In this document: positions 24,591 to 37,411 of the stretch, piece after piece | Position numbering within the stretch: the first letter of the stretch is position 1 | Layout: the number at the start of each line of letters is the position of its first letter | NCBI GenBank assembly: GCA_951799425.1 | Contig: OX637398.1 | Location: 5,265,501 to 5,329,500, forward strand | DNA from: Ilex aquifolium | Taxonomy: Eukaryota; Streptophyta; Magnoliopsida; Aquifoliales; Aquifoliaceae | DNA length: 64,000 nucleotides | Direction of reading: 5' to 3' | Position numbers and translations under genes: made by a program | Notes under the pieces: generated by a model | The model's input: the letters and a program-made list of their open reading frames with translations, nothing else | What the model was told of the DNA's origin: nothing | Databases searched by the model: none

Positions 24591-25292
24591 TGATGATGCA
24601 CAAATTGGTCTTCGTGCAAGATCATTAGTCAAGTAATTAATATCGTGCAATTAATGATGAAAGGTAAATAAGCAAGCAATACAAGAGTTTATAATGGTTC
24701 GGTCTCGGATGACCTACGTCCACTCTCAAGGAGATGATGAACATGCCCCTCCATGTGGAGAGGGGCTTACATTATATAGGTTCACCAAGGCGGTGAGGCA
24801 GTGACGTGAGGAAGAGGTCTTCCACTCTTTTGGGAAGTACAATCATGGTAGGAATAGATCTCTGTGTCCCGATATTTTCTCCCTCGTGCCCCTATTCCTT
24901 CGAAGGAGGACTCCCAGCTGGATTGGGCTTGATCCTCGTCTTGAGCTCGGACTTGTCTTGAGTTGGTGTGACTTGGACTTGGACTTGGATTGAAGTATCA
25001 AGGTGAAGAGGAGTAAAGAGGGGAGGAGAGGACCAAGGAGGGAGGCCATGGGCGGCGCCCACATGGAGACCAACATGGGCGGCGCCCCCCTTGGGTACCC
25101 TTGGGCGACGCCCACTTGGGTCCCTTGGGCAGCGCCCACCCCCTTGGGATCCTTGAGATGCCTCTTGGTTCCCTTGGTGCCTTGGAGCTTTGGGTGTTGA
25201 CCTCTTTAGTTTTTTTGGATTTTCTTCCGATGGGTTGACCCAACTTTGATTGGGCTCTTTTTGGGCTTTCTCGGTTTATTTTCGGGCTATCA
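24591..25292. mobile_element. Solo LTR (LTR retrotransposon fossil) inside a SINE
   Basis: It begins TGATGATGCAC, ends GGGCTATCA, and is flanked by the exact 5 bp duplication CCTAT (24586-24590 and 25293-25297), as LTR retrotransposon integration makes. No internal coding region is present, so only one LTR remains. It includes a GAGTTTATAATGGTTC block also seen, slightly changed, in the solo LTR at 59898, and four GC-rich repeats at 25048-25140. The superfamily is not resolved. It is younger than the SINE it interrupts. Confidence 0.8.
25048..25140. repeat. Four GC-rich repeats with GGGCGGCGCCC-type palindromic core
   Basis: Units of about 24-27 bp begin GGGCGGCGCCC (twice), GGGCGACGCCC and GGGCAGCGCCC, each followed by CTTGGG- or CATGG-like spacers. 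The tract is strikingly GC-rich for this window and lies within the solo LTR. Confidence 0.75.
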
Positions 25293-25369
25293 CCTATGAT
25301 TAAACTGGAGAGGAGATTAATCCAAATACGCATAAACTGATCCGAATATTTCTAATCATTGAATAAAAA

Positions 25370-27660
25370 ATAGAAACTAACGTAATTAACTCAGCAAAGC
25401 CGAGTTAGTATAGTGGGTGATCAAGCATTAAAAAAAAACAGAAAATGTATTTGAGGCGTGATATAATTTCTAACATAATATATCATCCTGTCAAAATCAA
25501 ATGTCTCTCAAATTGCTGTTGGCACTCACGCGTGCATTCAAGACGAAACCTATGGGATAATAATGACGAAACCTATGGGATAATAATGATTTTAAAAATA
25601 TAATTATGTATATTTAACCATAATTATATAATTTAATCAACGTAATAATCATTCAAAAAGGGGCTTGTCTTAATCTTGTTGGCACAATCTAGGACCGAAA
25701 GCACTAGAAATATTAAAGAGAGAATAATATATATAGTTTGACATTATACATTGAATGACATAAGAGTATAAGTATATAGCTAGGCTAGCCACAGCCCACA
25801 GGGTCAAATACGAAAAAGAATCAAGGCTTTTGATCATTGCGAGTGGGCACGAATCATTATGACTTGAGAATCAATATGACTTGAGAATCAATTCTGTTTG
25901 ATTCAAACTATCTTTTTCTTATGAGAATATAGAATATGAAGATCATATTCTATTTTATTTTGATTCTGTGTGCCATTACATGCTTCAAAAAATGGATAAT
26001 TAAATGTAATAATTAATTAATTAATTAACATCTGATCAATCTCGTATTCTTTCTCTTCCCTTGTATCCTAACCAACAAGTATGATCAAAAAAACAAAAAA
26101 AAGTTATTTTATGAGGTTTAATATGATCATTTCTTGCTCTTCACTGTGTTAATTGGTTTGTGTTATGGTTTGCCTACCTGAGGAATACTAAATCCAAAAA
26201 TGGTCAAACCAATTTACTAATCTAAGATGACTTAATGGGTGGGAAATCCTTTTGAATTTTCTCCCAAGTAATGCATCTTTTAATTCAAAAGTATTAATCG
26301 TATCAAAAATGGTCAAATCAATTTACCTGATTCATTTATTAATCGTATTGGATCGGGTCTACTTGTTTACGAAATGAGTGACTTAAAAAAGACTCAAACT
26401 TTCTAATTTCATGTCATATTCGTATTGTATTAACCAGTCGTGTTATACTTTGACAGATCAAGATTTCATGGAGGTCCTAGAAAGCTAGATGCACCACACC
26501 CTTCCGATCGATAATTGGGACGATCCATGCTGTTAAGGGGAACAATTCAAACATAACCCGTAACTTAATACTACCCATAATTTAATACTAACCAGTAAAA
26601 GAGCATGTTGTTGCTAGTAATCCTTCCAATAATTTAGATTTATCCTGTTTTCTTGGTGACCTAACATCTCATCAGCATAGCCGACAATGCATTATTGAAT
26701 GTGTAAATAAATGTACAGATTAGTAGGCCCCATAAAATCCACATCAACTTTCTGGTTAAGCAAAGATCTTGATTCTTGTTGATGAATCATATTCCATGGC
26801 ACCATTATAACTCTTTGAAACTTCAATGGTGTCTTCTACCTACTTTTTATTTTTCCTTTTATTTTATTTTTTTCTTCTTTCCCACAATACAAACAAAACC
26901 AATGAAGCCATGCATCATGCACCTCTAGATGGTGCACATCTCTATCTCATCTTCCCACATTCATAATGGAATTATCACCACCCTCCATTATAGAATGCGT
27001 AGCCAAGTCACATTAGCTGATCTATAGCTAATTAAATGGGGAGTGAAATCCACTTTAATACATTTTTTATTCATATTTCCTTGAGTAAATATGATTGGGA
27101 TGCGGTGGATCCTCCACTGATACATGGTGGATGATTGATTATTGAGTGAAATTGAAGAAAAATGTATTAGGAGAATTTGGATTTATTTAACCAAGCATGG
27201 AGTGAAAGACAGTTCATGCTGTGTGTTCCATTGTGGGGAAAAAAAACCCTATTAAGAATCTCTCTGGTCAAGATTGCCAAGCAACAGCTCAATTGATATA
27301 TCTAAAATTGGTTGATTTCCATCTAAGATGAGGGCAATAATATGGGCCACCTAATACTGTTGTGGAAAGAGCAAGAGAAAGTTAAAAAGGGAATAATGTT
27401 CTGTTCATGTCTGCTTTCCCACAAGCTATGCAAAGCAAGTTGTCTAATAATTGGTACATGTATGTGGATAATAAAGTAAAACCAAACACATAAGAATCGT
27501 CCAAGGAAAAAAAATAAAGGTAAAAAGGTTTTGGTTCAAAGAGTGATATTTGGTATGTTAATGGGTGGTGAGTGGCGGACGAATCATTCTCTTGGTGTTT
27601 TTCCCACTGCCATGTGAATCCACGTACTCTTCTGTACATTGATTCTATCATTCTACTTCT
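25370..27660. other. Gene-free spacer upstream of the HAT22-like gene
   Basis: AT-rich sequence with no recognised gene. A short tandem duplication (CGAAACCTATGGGATAATAA twice) lies at about 25543-25585. The distal part should include upstream regulatory sequence of the HAT22-like gene, but no specific element can be fixed. Confidence 0.35.
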
Positions 27661-27663
27661 CTG

Positions 27664-27667
<4 letters not shown>

Positions 27668-27709
<42 letters not shown>
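27668..27709. repeat. (GA)n microsatellite in the HAT22-like promoter
   Basis: About 21 GA units, ending ~357 bases upstream of the HAT22-like start codon. GA tracts are frequent in plant promoters and can bind BPC/GAGA factors; here that is inference only. Confidence 0.8.
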
Positions 27710-27712
<3 letters not shown>

Positions 27713-28065
27713 GTTTCCTGGTTTGTTGGTTGGAAATAATGGAGATGACAGTAGTGGGGTTCAAATGGTCAACCTATGTAAAGAGAGATAGAGGGACTTT
27801 TCATAATTCCTCCACACCATATTCGTTCCTGTACTCATTCATTCCTTTGATTATTAATCATAGATAGATAGCCACCCACCCACCCAAATAAGCCCACAAA
27901 GTCTCCTTCATTCTCTCCCCTTCTTATTCTTCATTCCTCCCCCAAGACTCTTTCACTCCATACCTTTCAACAAACAAACCAACCAGTCTTCAAATATACC
28001 ACAACCCTCTCTCTATTTTTCTCCATTGCTCACCAGAAAAGTTCCCTCTTTTTAATCATTCGTAA

Positions 28066-29380
28066 ATGGGTTTTGATGATATTTGTAACACAGGCCTTGT
28101 TTTAGGTTTAGGTTTGTCATCAAAGGTAAAAAGTTTCCCTTTGAAGACAGATGATCCGAAGAAACCGTGTTTAAAGGTTGATCAGATGGCAAAGACTGCC
28201 TTAAGTTTTGAGCCATCACTGACTTTGAGTCTCTCTGGCGAGATTTATGATAAGGTAGCTAAGAAGATTGATGCGAATAAGGCTTGTAATGGTCAGTCTG
28301 CCGATTTATATCGTCAAGACAGTGCTGCTTCATCGTTCTCTAATGTCAGTGTAAAGAGGGAGAGAGAGCTGGGCAGTGAAGAGGGAGAGATAGAGAGAAA
28401 TTTCTCAAGAGTAAGTGATGAAGATGATGATGGTCCTAATGGAAGGAAGAAACTTAGACTCACCAAAGCACAATCTGCCCTTCTTGAAGAAAGCTTCAAA
28501 CAACACAGCACTCTTAATCCTGTAAATCTCTCTCTCTCTCTCTCCCTCTCCCTCTCTGAATTCATCTATGTTCTTTGTTTTGATGGATAGCCGTTTATTT
28601 TCTTCAAAAATAAAAACTAAAAAATCGATTGTTCTTGAATTACCAGAAACAAAAGCAAGAGTTGGCCAGGGAGCTAAAGCTAAGGCCACGACAAGTTGAA
28701 GTTTGGTTCCAGAACAGGAGAGCCAGGTTCTTACCCTCAACTCATTAACACCGCCAAAGAATTAATTAAAAATCTCGTAAAAAAATAATTTTAATAAAAA
28801 AGGATTTGTGGTTCAAAATTTTAAGCAGAAGTGCTAATTGGCATACCTAATTAGTTTTGGATTGTATTTTGAGTTTGTCTGTAGGAAAGGGTTGAAATCG
28901 CATAAATAGTTTTTTTGCACGTAAATAAAACTACTAGTATCTCACCATTTCTAAATTATTGATGGGAGTCGCTTGCACTGAGTCCTTCTTCTTTGTTTTG
29001 GGGGGTTTTGTTTGTGTACCAGTTTCTTGTCAAAGGTGTTTTTCTTATTTAACCTTTTTTTTTTTTTTTATGTCAATCTAAATATGTTTGTGCTGTTAAT
29101 TATTTATAGGACAAAGCTGAAGCAAACCGAAGTGGACTGTGAGTTCTTGAAGAAATGCTGTGAGACTCTAACAGATGAGAACAGAAGATTACAGAAGGAG
29201 CTACAAGAACTGAAAGCACTAAAACTGGCCCAACCCTTATACATGCAGCTGCCGGCGGCGACCCTCACCATGTGTCCGTCGTGCGAAAGGATCGGAGAAA
29301 ATAACTCTAAGAGCCCATTTACCATGGCTCCAAAACCTCACTTCTACAATCCCTTCACTAATCCATCAGCTGCTTGTTGA
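28066..29380 (+). CDS. HAT22: HD-Zip class II transcription factor, HAT22/HAT9-like
   Basis: A nuclear DNA-binding protein; class II HD-Zip factors are mostly repressors in auxin, shade or cytokinin responses. There are three exons (28066-28521, 28647-28726, 29110-29380), all GT..AG, giving 268 residues, close to Arabidopsis HAT22 (278). The N-terminus [17 protein letters not shown] matches that clade, and LxLxL motifs at 11-17 and 52-56 (LTLSL) fit EAR repression motifs. The homeodomain spans about 126-185 and contains [16 protein letters not shown] leucine zipper follows at once ([16 protein letters not shown] onward, to ~220), then the class II redox motif CPSCE at 234-238 and the ending [12 protein letters not shown]. 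Both introns interrupt the homeodomain, as is usual in class II. The first intron starts with a CT microsatellite 5 bases after the donor. The 5' leader is CT-rich. Confidence 0.96.
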
Positions 29381-30327
29381 TTTTTAGTATTAGTGATATA
29401 CATATATATGGGAGTGTAGACCCATCCACAACCCTACTGTTTTTAGTACAAGGGGCTCGTAATGAAAGGTTTATTTGTAGAAAAATAGAAATTACTGATC
29501 AATTTTCTCCTCCTTATATATATATTTGTATGTAAATGATTAAGAAGTATATGTTAATGAAGATGTTCTTTTTAATTACCATCTTTTTCCTTTTACGTAT
29601 TCTTTTGGCTTTCTTATTGTTCATCTGTTTGGTAATTGTTGTGGTGGTGGTGATTTGGGTGCTCTATGTTCGGATGCTTAGCCTACAAAGATCAGTCTAA
29701 TTTACAAAATTCTTGTTATTTTGCGATTTAAGAAGCGTTGTATATACGCAGATTTACTGTGTAAGCAGAGAAACTATTTTTTTAAAATAAATATATGACA
29801 TCTAGACATCGATAGTACCACAACTTTATGCTTTTCTAAGAACTTGGCTTTATTTATTTTGGGTTGTTTTGCTTATCTATATATATATGATTATGAAACT
29901 CGAATTTCCCGAGTTATCTACACACAAAGTAGATAGATTACCTAATCCGGTATGATATTATTGGAATCAAAAGATCTAACTTAATATATCGATCTCATAA
30001 TGTGTCTAATGATATATATTTCTAATAAATAAAATTAACGGTTATAATTATAATAAAAATATTATTATTATATCAAAAAATTAGACCAAGATCTTAAATT
30101 CCAGTAATATTATTTCATAATGGAAGGGGATGCACATGTGAATTATTTATGGTGGGCTTTTACCAAAAAACAAAAAGAGAAGGATAATGATGAATCAGTT
30201 GGAGGTTATATGAGAGTGAGGGAGGGGTTGGCTCACGTGTACCTGTCTGTACTGTCGTTGTGTTGCTTATTAGAGAGAGAAACACGGTAGGAGGGTGGTG
30301 AGAGGCGTGTAGATATAGAAAAGAATG

Positions 30328-30371
<44 letters not shown>

Positions 30372-31342
30372 CAGGTTTTTAGGGTCATAGGTTCATGGCC
30401 GCGTTAGATGCTCCAACTTTTAGAGGACCGGTGGGTCACACCCCACGTGGTGGGTCTCTCCTTTCCCACCTAGTCTCTTACCTCACTTTTTTTTCTCAAA
30501 ATCTAACCATGATTCATGATACTTCCATGAAGGTGAGGAGGACCTTCTACTTAGGTGGGCCACAACCCATTAACCCACCCAAACCCTTTTGATTTAATTC
30601 AATTCTAAATTCTTACCAAAAAATAGAACTCATTAATGTTGGTACTAAATCATTTCATATTAAATTCATACTTATATATATATATATTTTAATTTTATTT
30701 AGTTTATATTAAATTAATTTATGATGAATTCATGTCAACTTTTTTATGATGAATGTTTGGCCAATCGATTTAAATATATTACGATTAGATACCATATTTT
30801 AGAAGTTTTATATCAGTGTCGTCTTACCAGGTCTCATAGAGTCTAAAATTGATCTTAAAATATTTTAGGTTTAGTTGCTTATTTTATGCTTCACTTTTAG
30901 GTATGAAAGTGAAGATTTGTATTGTTATTTTACTTCATCAACACGTTATCATGATTGGGTGTGGTTAAATTAGTCTAATGAATAATGAGGAAAAATCTCT
31001 CATGGTCATGGGCCACGAATCATCCATTATTTTCTCACTAGCCACTACAAATCATCTATGATATTGATACGGAAATGGACCAATATACATCATGAAGGGG
31101 CTTTCCAAGAAGCTACACGGCCTGCCTGATGGTCCCACCAACATTAAACTATCACATTTTTTTTACTTCCACTTAATTTTAAGATTTAATCTAAACCTTA
31201 ATCATTTAAAAGTGTTAGATTAAACGTGAATTTTATTTGACATTAAAACTTATAATTAATTTAATAATGATATTAAATTAGATCTCTGATTAAATCCCTC
31301 AACCAGATTCTATAACATTGCTCTTTTTTTAACTCAATTCTC
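29381..31342. other. HAT22-like 3' region and gene-free spacer
   Basis: The first ~200 bases should be 3' untranslated. A (GA)n tract lies at about 30332-30369, then a CCCACGTGG G-box-like word near 30441. The open frame at 30395-30592 matches no family and was not called. AT-rich from 30600 onward. Confidence 0.4.
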
Positions 31343-31351
31343 TTGAATCAT

Positions 31352-31604
31352 AACCCTCGAGTGAGGTGGTCCAGTGGGGCATTGATTGAATTTCTCACTC
31401 TGAGGTTGAAAATTCGAGTCTTGCAGTCTATATTGGGGCTTGATGGTTAAACCCTACGCTAGCCTAATTAAGTTTGTTCCTAAGAGGAGTAACAGACGCA
31501 GTCAAGAGCGTCACTATCTCACAAGTGAAGACCTATGAGGTGGTCTCTTAGCGTTCTTCTTGTCCCCACCCTTATTTTCACTTATATAAAAAAACAAAAA
31601 AATA
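31352..31604 (+). mobile_element. SINE, family B, with 9 bp target duplication
   Basis: TTGAATCAT flanks it on both sides (31343-31351 and 31605-31613). The head carries the tRNA-like promoter: a box-A-like GAGGTGGTCCAGTGGGGCA and a box-B-like GGTTGAAAATTCGAGTC about 35 bases later. The 3' end is an A-rich tail. It shares no obvious body with family A. Confidence 0.75.
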
Positions 31605-31613
31605 TTGAATCAT

Positions 31614-32670
31614 GTTCTTTCAAACTTCCCTTTGAAGTCCAATCTAAATAATGATGTCTATTTTTTAAAAAAAAAAAGAGGAAAAGAAAGAAAAAAAGTG
31701 TAATTAAATTACTAATGCAGCCGTTATCAATGACTAATTGTTTTTTGGGATTAGTAATCATTGACTGATTGACATATTCGAAAAGTGATATTGTTAAGTC
31801 ATAGTTTGTGACATAATTTTTTTTGGTGGCGTTAAATTAGCAGTGAATCACGACATTTAATAAAAAAGATTGTCAATTCAATATTAATAATAAAATCGGT
31901 TAATAAATTAAGTTGAAATGATATTATTGTTACTCAAACAATATTTTAATTACTATTCAAAATATTAAAAGACATGGTTAAAAGTTGTAAAACTAATGGT
32001 TGTGGTGAAATATAATTATGGTCATTAAACCATACCCGTTATGGCATTTAGGTCAAACTAAAAATAATGATTTAAATGGACTAACGGAATTGATTATGTG
32101 CGCCTTACATGACTGCACTTAAGAGGATAGTTTAGTTTTCAATTTATGTCACTTTGGTGTTTATTTTCTTATTTTCACCACTGTAATGACTCCAATTCTC
32201 AAATAGACGGGTGTGACCATTTTCTCTAAGGCATTATGAACTATAATTTTTTATTAGACTAAAATAACACACATTAAAAGCTTGGGTGACCAAAATGACA
32301 AATAATGAGGATGAGAGAGAGAGAGAGAGAGGGGGGGCTGTCCTGCTTTTTCACTCCATGTTGCAATAATGTGGATCAGCATTTGCTTAAAATAATGGTT
32401 AGGAATTATTTATTATTTTATGTATTGTCAATCGTGGTCGACAGCAACCTAGCAATCTGGTCTGGTCCAATCTTAATGATATGGTTTTGCTGTTTAATTT
32501 TGAATTTTACTCATAACAAGCAACATATTAATTATATTATATTGTTTGATTATGAAACATTGTCCGCAATCTCCCTAAGCACCCATGCCTTCACCAAATA
32601 ATAAAATGCCACATAGCTCAAAACCGCATGCCTGCGATTATAGAAACTCGATTATATATATATATATATA

Positions 32671-32717
<47 letters not shown>

Positions 32718-34180
32718 CACTAATTCAAGCTTATAATGCTAAGTTTAGTCAATTGTACATATATGAGGTTAAGCCAATTTTGCAATAAAATATTTAGATA
32801 AGGCATGATTCAACCCAATGCACTGCCAATCTTAGAAACTATCAAAACAAACCATTTGTTAAAATATAGATATTAAAGTTACATCCTCTATAATAACTTA
32901 AGTTTTTAAAGTAGATGCTAATTTAACATAGTTGTTCAGATCAAATTCTATATTTTTGACAAACAGACGATGAACGATATTTGTTTAATGAATAAAGTCA
33001 GTCAAAGAGATTTACTACATGGTATTCATTTAATCAAAAAATGGATATGCAGCCGATTGATGTGGCCTCTTCAAATGCAAGAGCAGTTATAACCCTTGCA
33101 AGAGAGAAAATGAAACAGAGAAAATAAAACAGTAATCTTGAAATTTAAGAAGGCAGAAACTTGAGGGAGAATTGTCGGAAGAAACTAGGAATTTGAAAAG
33201 GGACAATTGAAATAAGGAAGAAACTTGAGGGAGAACTGTCGAAAGAAACTAGAGTAACTGTCAATGAAAAAATGCATATAAAAGAGACATTAATTACAAG
33301 AAAAAGACACGATTAGACCCATCAAAGACCCACAATTTGAACACCTTAGGAGTAGTTTTTGACTAGATTTAGAGTTATGATTAGTTTCGGAGAATGTTTT
33401 ATCAATCTGTTGTAATACATAAACCTTCAAGATTAATAAAAATATATTTCCTTTTGTTAATCCTTTTATTGTCCTTCTACTTGCTTTAAATCTGTCGACT
33501 GATATCATTTAAAGAAGTCATGAGACAAGATATTTGAACCTAACATCAAACGATGACCTAAAATCTCTTTGTAAAGGGATTAAGTCTGTCGACTGCATGG
33601 GAAATTCTTTGTAGAAGTACCACAACAAAAAGTTCTATCTCCCTAAGAAAAAGATTAAGCTCCCCAACAAGTCTATTTATATGTGGTTTAACAGTTTATT
33701 ACTTCTATCTCCCTAAGAAAAAGATTAAATTCTTTCTTGCTAGACTAGGGCTTGGTTGGTTTTATTACTTCTAGATGATGCTATAAATAAACTGCAATAT
33801 ACACAAAAGCCGCCCTAAAGAAGGACAAAGCTTCAATAATTGAAGTTGCTATTTCATCTACATATGTAAATTATTGCACAGAAAGTCTAAGATTCAATCA
33901 CTACACATTATTGCCATATATGACTGACCTTTCCCCTTTGCCCACTCCATTGTTCTGCAAGACCAAACCAACCATCTAAGACAACGACATTTGAGCAAAC
34001 TTTAGGGTTTTCAAAATTTGCATAGGAGGTGAAATAATAAATAGTTCAGGGGCAATTTTAGAAGCAAGATTAAGTGGTGGAAGTTCATCTATATTCTAGA
34101 ATGGCATATCTAGTTATTTACCTTTACGTTTGATACGAGAGCACCTTTGCTCGAGGACTTGTAAGACTGAATTGACTCGT
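31614..34180. other. Gene-free spacer with microsatellites and short duplications
   Basis: It contains (GA)n at about 32312-32331 and a compound (AT)n(GT)n(GA)n tract at 32653-32716. A ~33 bp segment (GAAACTTGAGGGAGAAYTGTC) is repeated about 64 bases apart near 33157 and 33221, and TTCTATCTCCCTAAGAAAAA recurs near 33630 and 33702. No gene is recognised. Confidence 0.5.
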
Positions 34181-34182
34181 TT

Positions 34183-34184
34183 TT

Positions 34185-34216
<32 letters not shown>

Positions 34217-34222
34217 TTTGTT
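34183..34222. repeat. (GTTTT)n pentanucleotide tract
   Basis: Several uninterrupted GTTTT units bounded by T-runs. On the minus strand this would be an AAAAC tail and may mark the end of a decayed retroposon read on that strand. Confidence 0.6.
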
Positions 34223-34946
34223 ATAGGGTATTCAGGTTTGTACCGACTACTTTTTCGAATTCAACGATTGTTATCGTGTCGTGAGCTAGGTTAGACCATG
34301 TCCTTGAAGAATTAAGATATCTGGCCCTTAAGGGGTGTGAGTATGCTTCCGGAGTTATAAATTACTATTTTTTTTAGACTAGCAAAAATAGGAGAACATT
34401 AGTGGTACAACATCTTGATATTTGAAGTTTTAGTCTCTGTCAACATGATGATTGTGGTTTATCGGTGATTATATGCATTTGAAGTTATAAATTTAAAAGA
34501 CGTGACTTCACACGATTCTCTATTGTGTAAAAGAGAAAAAAAAAAAGTATTTCGTTGCTGAAGACCAACCACCTCAAAGAGATTGTAATTGACATAAGAT
34601 ACAGAATATGGGAAAGTCACTAGATTAATCTTTGATGAAGACATCTTTTTCTTCCTGCCTCCTATTGAAAGTTCCAGCCCCGGTCCTGACCATAGAGACG
34701 TTCTTAGCCCCCACTAGAGACGTTTTTTGATTGTCACCTGTCCTATTCTTATTTTAGAAAATATTATTTTGATGGCTATTATGATTTGGGCCGCATACAC
34801 ACGTACTCTCTTACGATCTCGCACTTTTTTTTTCCGCTATTATTGATGTTAATTTTATCTACCATGTTCTGTAGCGTATAAACTAGTTTCTGGTTCATAT
34901 CATTGAGTTTGAAAAAAAAAAGCGATATTCTCCACTCAAAAGGAAA

Positions 34947-35163
34947 ATTTAGACGTTCTGTAACAGGAACGAACTGTAAATTCAGACGTCTTGAGTTCGA
35001 ATTTTAACGACTCTTTAAGGCGAAACTATGAGAGATTTCTCTCTCATTAATACCTTAATTCTGATGTGGATGATCTATTTTTAACCAGATCGGGGAGGGA
35101 ATTAATCGATATGTGCATAAGTTGATCTAAACACCCTTGATCATTGAACCAAAAACAAAAAAA
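34947..35163 (+). mobile_element. SINE, family A, most complete copy
   Basis: The order of parts is a box-A-like GTAACAGGAACG, a box-B-like TTGAGTTCGAATT, a central hairpin around GAGAGATTTCTCTCTC, the segment CCAGATCGGGGAGGGAATTAA, then TGCATAAGTTGATC and an A-rich tail (CCAAAAACAAAAAAAGG). The left end is approximate and no exact target duplication was found. It is the best guide to the family's layout here. Confidence 0.65.
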
Positions 35164-35169
35164 GGTAAA

Positions 35170-37096
35170 TTCAATTCCACGTTTTACATATTTATGGCAT
35201 AAAATGGCTTCATTTGGTTATCAAACTTTTCAAAAGCTTTCCAACTTGCAATAGATTGAATTGTGAATTGGGGGAAAAGAAGCATACAATAATAATGGTC
35301 CACATCCATTTGGCCGAGTGCTTGCCTTTCCTGGAAAAATAGTAGTAGACAACATTAATATGGTCATTTGAAATCCCTACCTTTGATGTGTTGACTCATG
35401 ATGTCATTGGACTACAATGCCCTAGGTTTGCTAAATTTATATCAATTGTCTTAGTGACTCTCAACGACCAATATTAAAAATTCAACGATTGTGATTATTT
35501 CGAATCGTTTCGTTCAAGCATTTGACATTCGCCACTTTATTAACAAGACAATTGAAAGTAATCAGAAGTCTGTGCTCCCCTTTTTTCGCAAAATCACATG
35601 GTTTGAGTGGCAATGTGATGACTTTTTCTCTTATTTATAATAAACATTTACGACTGTATTAATGTGAGATTAATAACAACAGTTAAAAGGGTAGTACAAA
35701 ATCACAACAATTGTGGGGGCAACTGACCACCATAGTCTGAGCAAGTTTAGAATATGTTCCTTAAGGAATAAGGGTGACTATCATTTAGAGTTATGAGAAG
35801 TGTTAAATTTGAGACCTCCATGTTATCAGAGATCAAACTCAGTCACAAAATCATCTCTAAGAGTTAGTTATGCTTGTTAAACATTCTAGAGAAATGACAA
35901 ATCATACCGCTCCATTTCTACCGTGCGGCTATAGAGAATTGAATTTCACCCTCTAAAGTTTTGTCCAATTTTATAAGATCTAAATATGAGAATACTACTA
36001 TTGTGAAGTGTTATTAAACTGAATAAAGGGCTAAATCAATTTTTTTTTTTTCATGGGAAATTATAGTAGCATAGGGGATAATATGTCCACGGCCTTGGAT
36101 TGAGTTGTGGTGACTGGTACCAAACCAGACACCAAATTGAAGTCTACATCCAACGAGTGCCAATCAAAACAGGATAAAAGGACTGCAACTACTAGCCACC
36201 CCACCCCACACTAACCCCAAACTACTGCAACAGAACAAAAATTTGTCAACGTTTCCGATGGAACCGTTACTTGTGAAAGTGAGTTAATGTAGATGCTTCG
36301 ATTGTATTCATTCAGTAAAACAAGCTCAGGTACACATCACCATTATGCTCACTGCAATTTGATTTCGGTATCGAAAGAGGTACAATACCGGAGTTTACAA
36401 TTTTTGTGGTTTATTATACAAATTTAGTGTGTGTTCATAGTTAAAAGTAGAAAAAAATTAGGATGGATTTTAAAAAATTATAACTTTTGGGGCTATTTCA
36501 TAACTTTTAGGAGACTGTTACAATTTTTTTGGGGATTGAGATTTATGCTAGTAACTTTAGGATTTTATGGAATTAGTATTGGGATCAATTGCAAAAGCTT
36601 TAGAAGTTGTAAATAACCCTCTAAAATTATACAAAAAATCTTAACAAGTTATATATGGTGGTACAATACTGATATATTTTTTTTTTGGATACGGTAGCGT
36701 TCTCCTATTCGCTGGACCCAAAATTTCCTCCCTATGATTTTGTTTTTCATTTTTTTTGATACAATCACGCACCTATTTTAGTGAAATCGTTTGATGAAAC
36801 TTGTGAACTGAACACCTATTTAAATTCAATTTGTCGGGACAGATAATTGAATAAAGTTTGAAATGAATTAATAAATAAAATTAAGACAATACGAGTGGGT
36901 AAAATCTAGTAGAGGGTTGTAATTAAACCTCGAGGTAGCTGTGTTCTAAGCAGTTATGCATGCATTCCTACTTCTTATTTATATATGGACTTGTGGGATT
37001 AACAACAACTGTCTAAGGCAATGGGATGGTAGTGAAGCGTTGTGGATTTTGCGTGAACACGATTATACATAATTGAGTTATGAAATTGGTTCTTAA
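35170..37096. other. Gene-free spacer left of the Mutator element
   Basis: AT-rich. A segment near 35735-35810 resembles one near 34235-34340, suggesting an unclassified degraded repeat. No gene or RNA is recognised. Confidence 0.35.
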
Positions 37097-37105
37097 TAAA
37101 GTCAA

Positions 37106-37187
37106 GGGAAATTTGGAGGCCGGTCCCCCTAGACAGACTTGTTTGGAGATAAGTCCTGCAAGGAAACTTATTTGGTTTGAAGTCCAC
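37106..37187 (+). repeat. Left terminal inverted repeat of the MULE
   Basis: Starts GGGAAATTTGGAGG and runs through GGTCCCCCTAGACAGACTTG to GAAGTCCAC. Weaker match to the right end continues to about 37245 (ACGGTGTTAA). Confidence 0.9.
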
Positions 37188-37411
37188 TTTTTGCGATTTT
37201 TACCATTATACCCTTAATTATTAAAAAAACCTAAACGGTGTTAAAGTTGCTGTTTGTACAGTAGACGAAGTAACGCTTGGTTTTCGAGAAGGAACACGAA
37301 AACTCCCCCTCCATTCCAGGCAAAAAATCCGGCAAAAATCCATCACAATCTATATCATCTTCCTTCTTCAAAATTCAAAAGCTGATATTAACTAATATAT
37401 GTTGGTTTCAA

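Larger units (their letters stand above)
24478..25366 (+). mobile_element. SINE, family A, split in two by a solo LTR
   Basis: The left part (about 24478-24590) contains AGTTCGAATC and GGGGTGGATGACCTA. The right part (25293-about 25366) contains GGAGAGGAGATTAATCC and CGCATAAACTGATCCG, ending in an A-rich stretch. Placed end to end they follow the order of the uninterrupted copy at 34950-35163. The intervening 702 bp is the solo LTR. Confidence 0.65.

Noticed and set aside
30395-30592. 65-residue open frame downstream of the HAT22-like gene.
   Set aside because: No family resemblance; it overlaps a CACGTGG-containing spacer after a GA microsatellite.
33350-33560. LTR-like features (AATAAA then CTGATATCATTT resembling a primer-binding region).
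   Set aside because: No TG...CA boundaries, no duplication and no second copy could be found.
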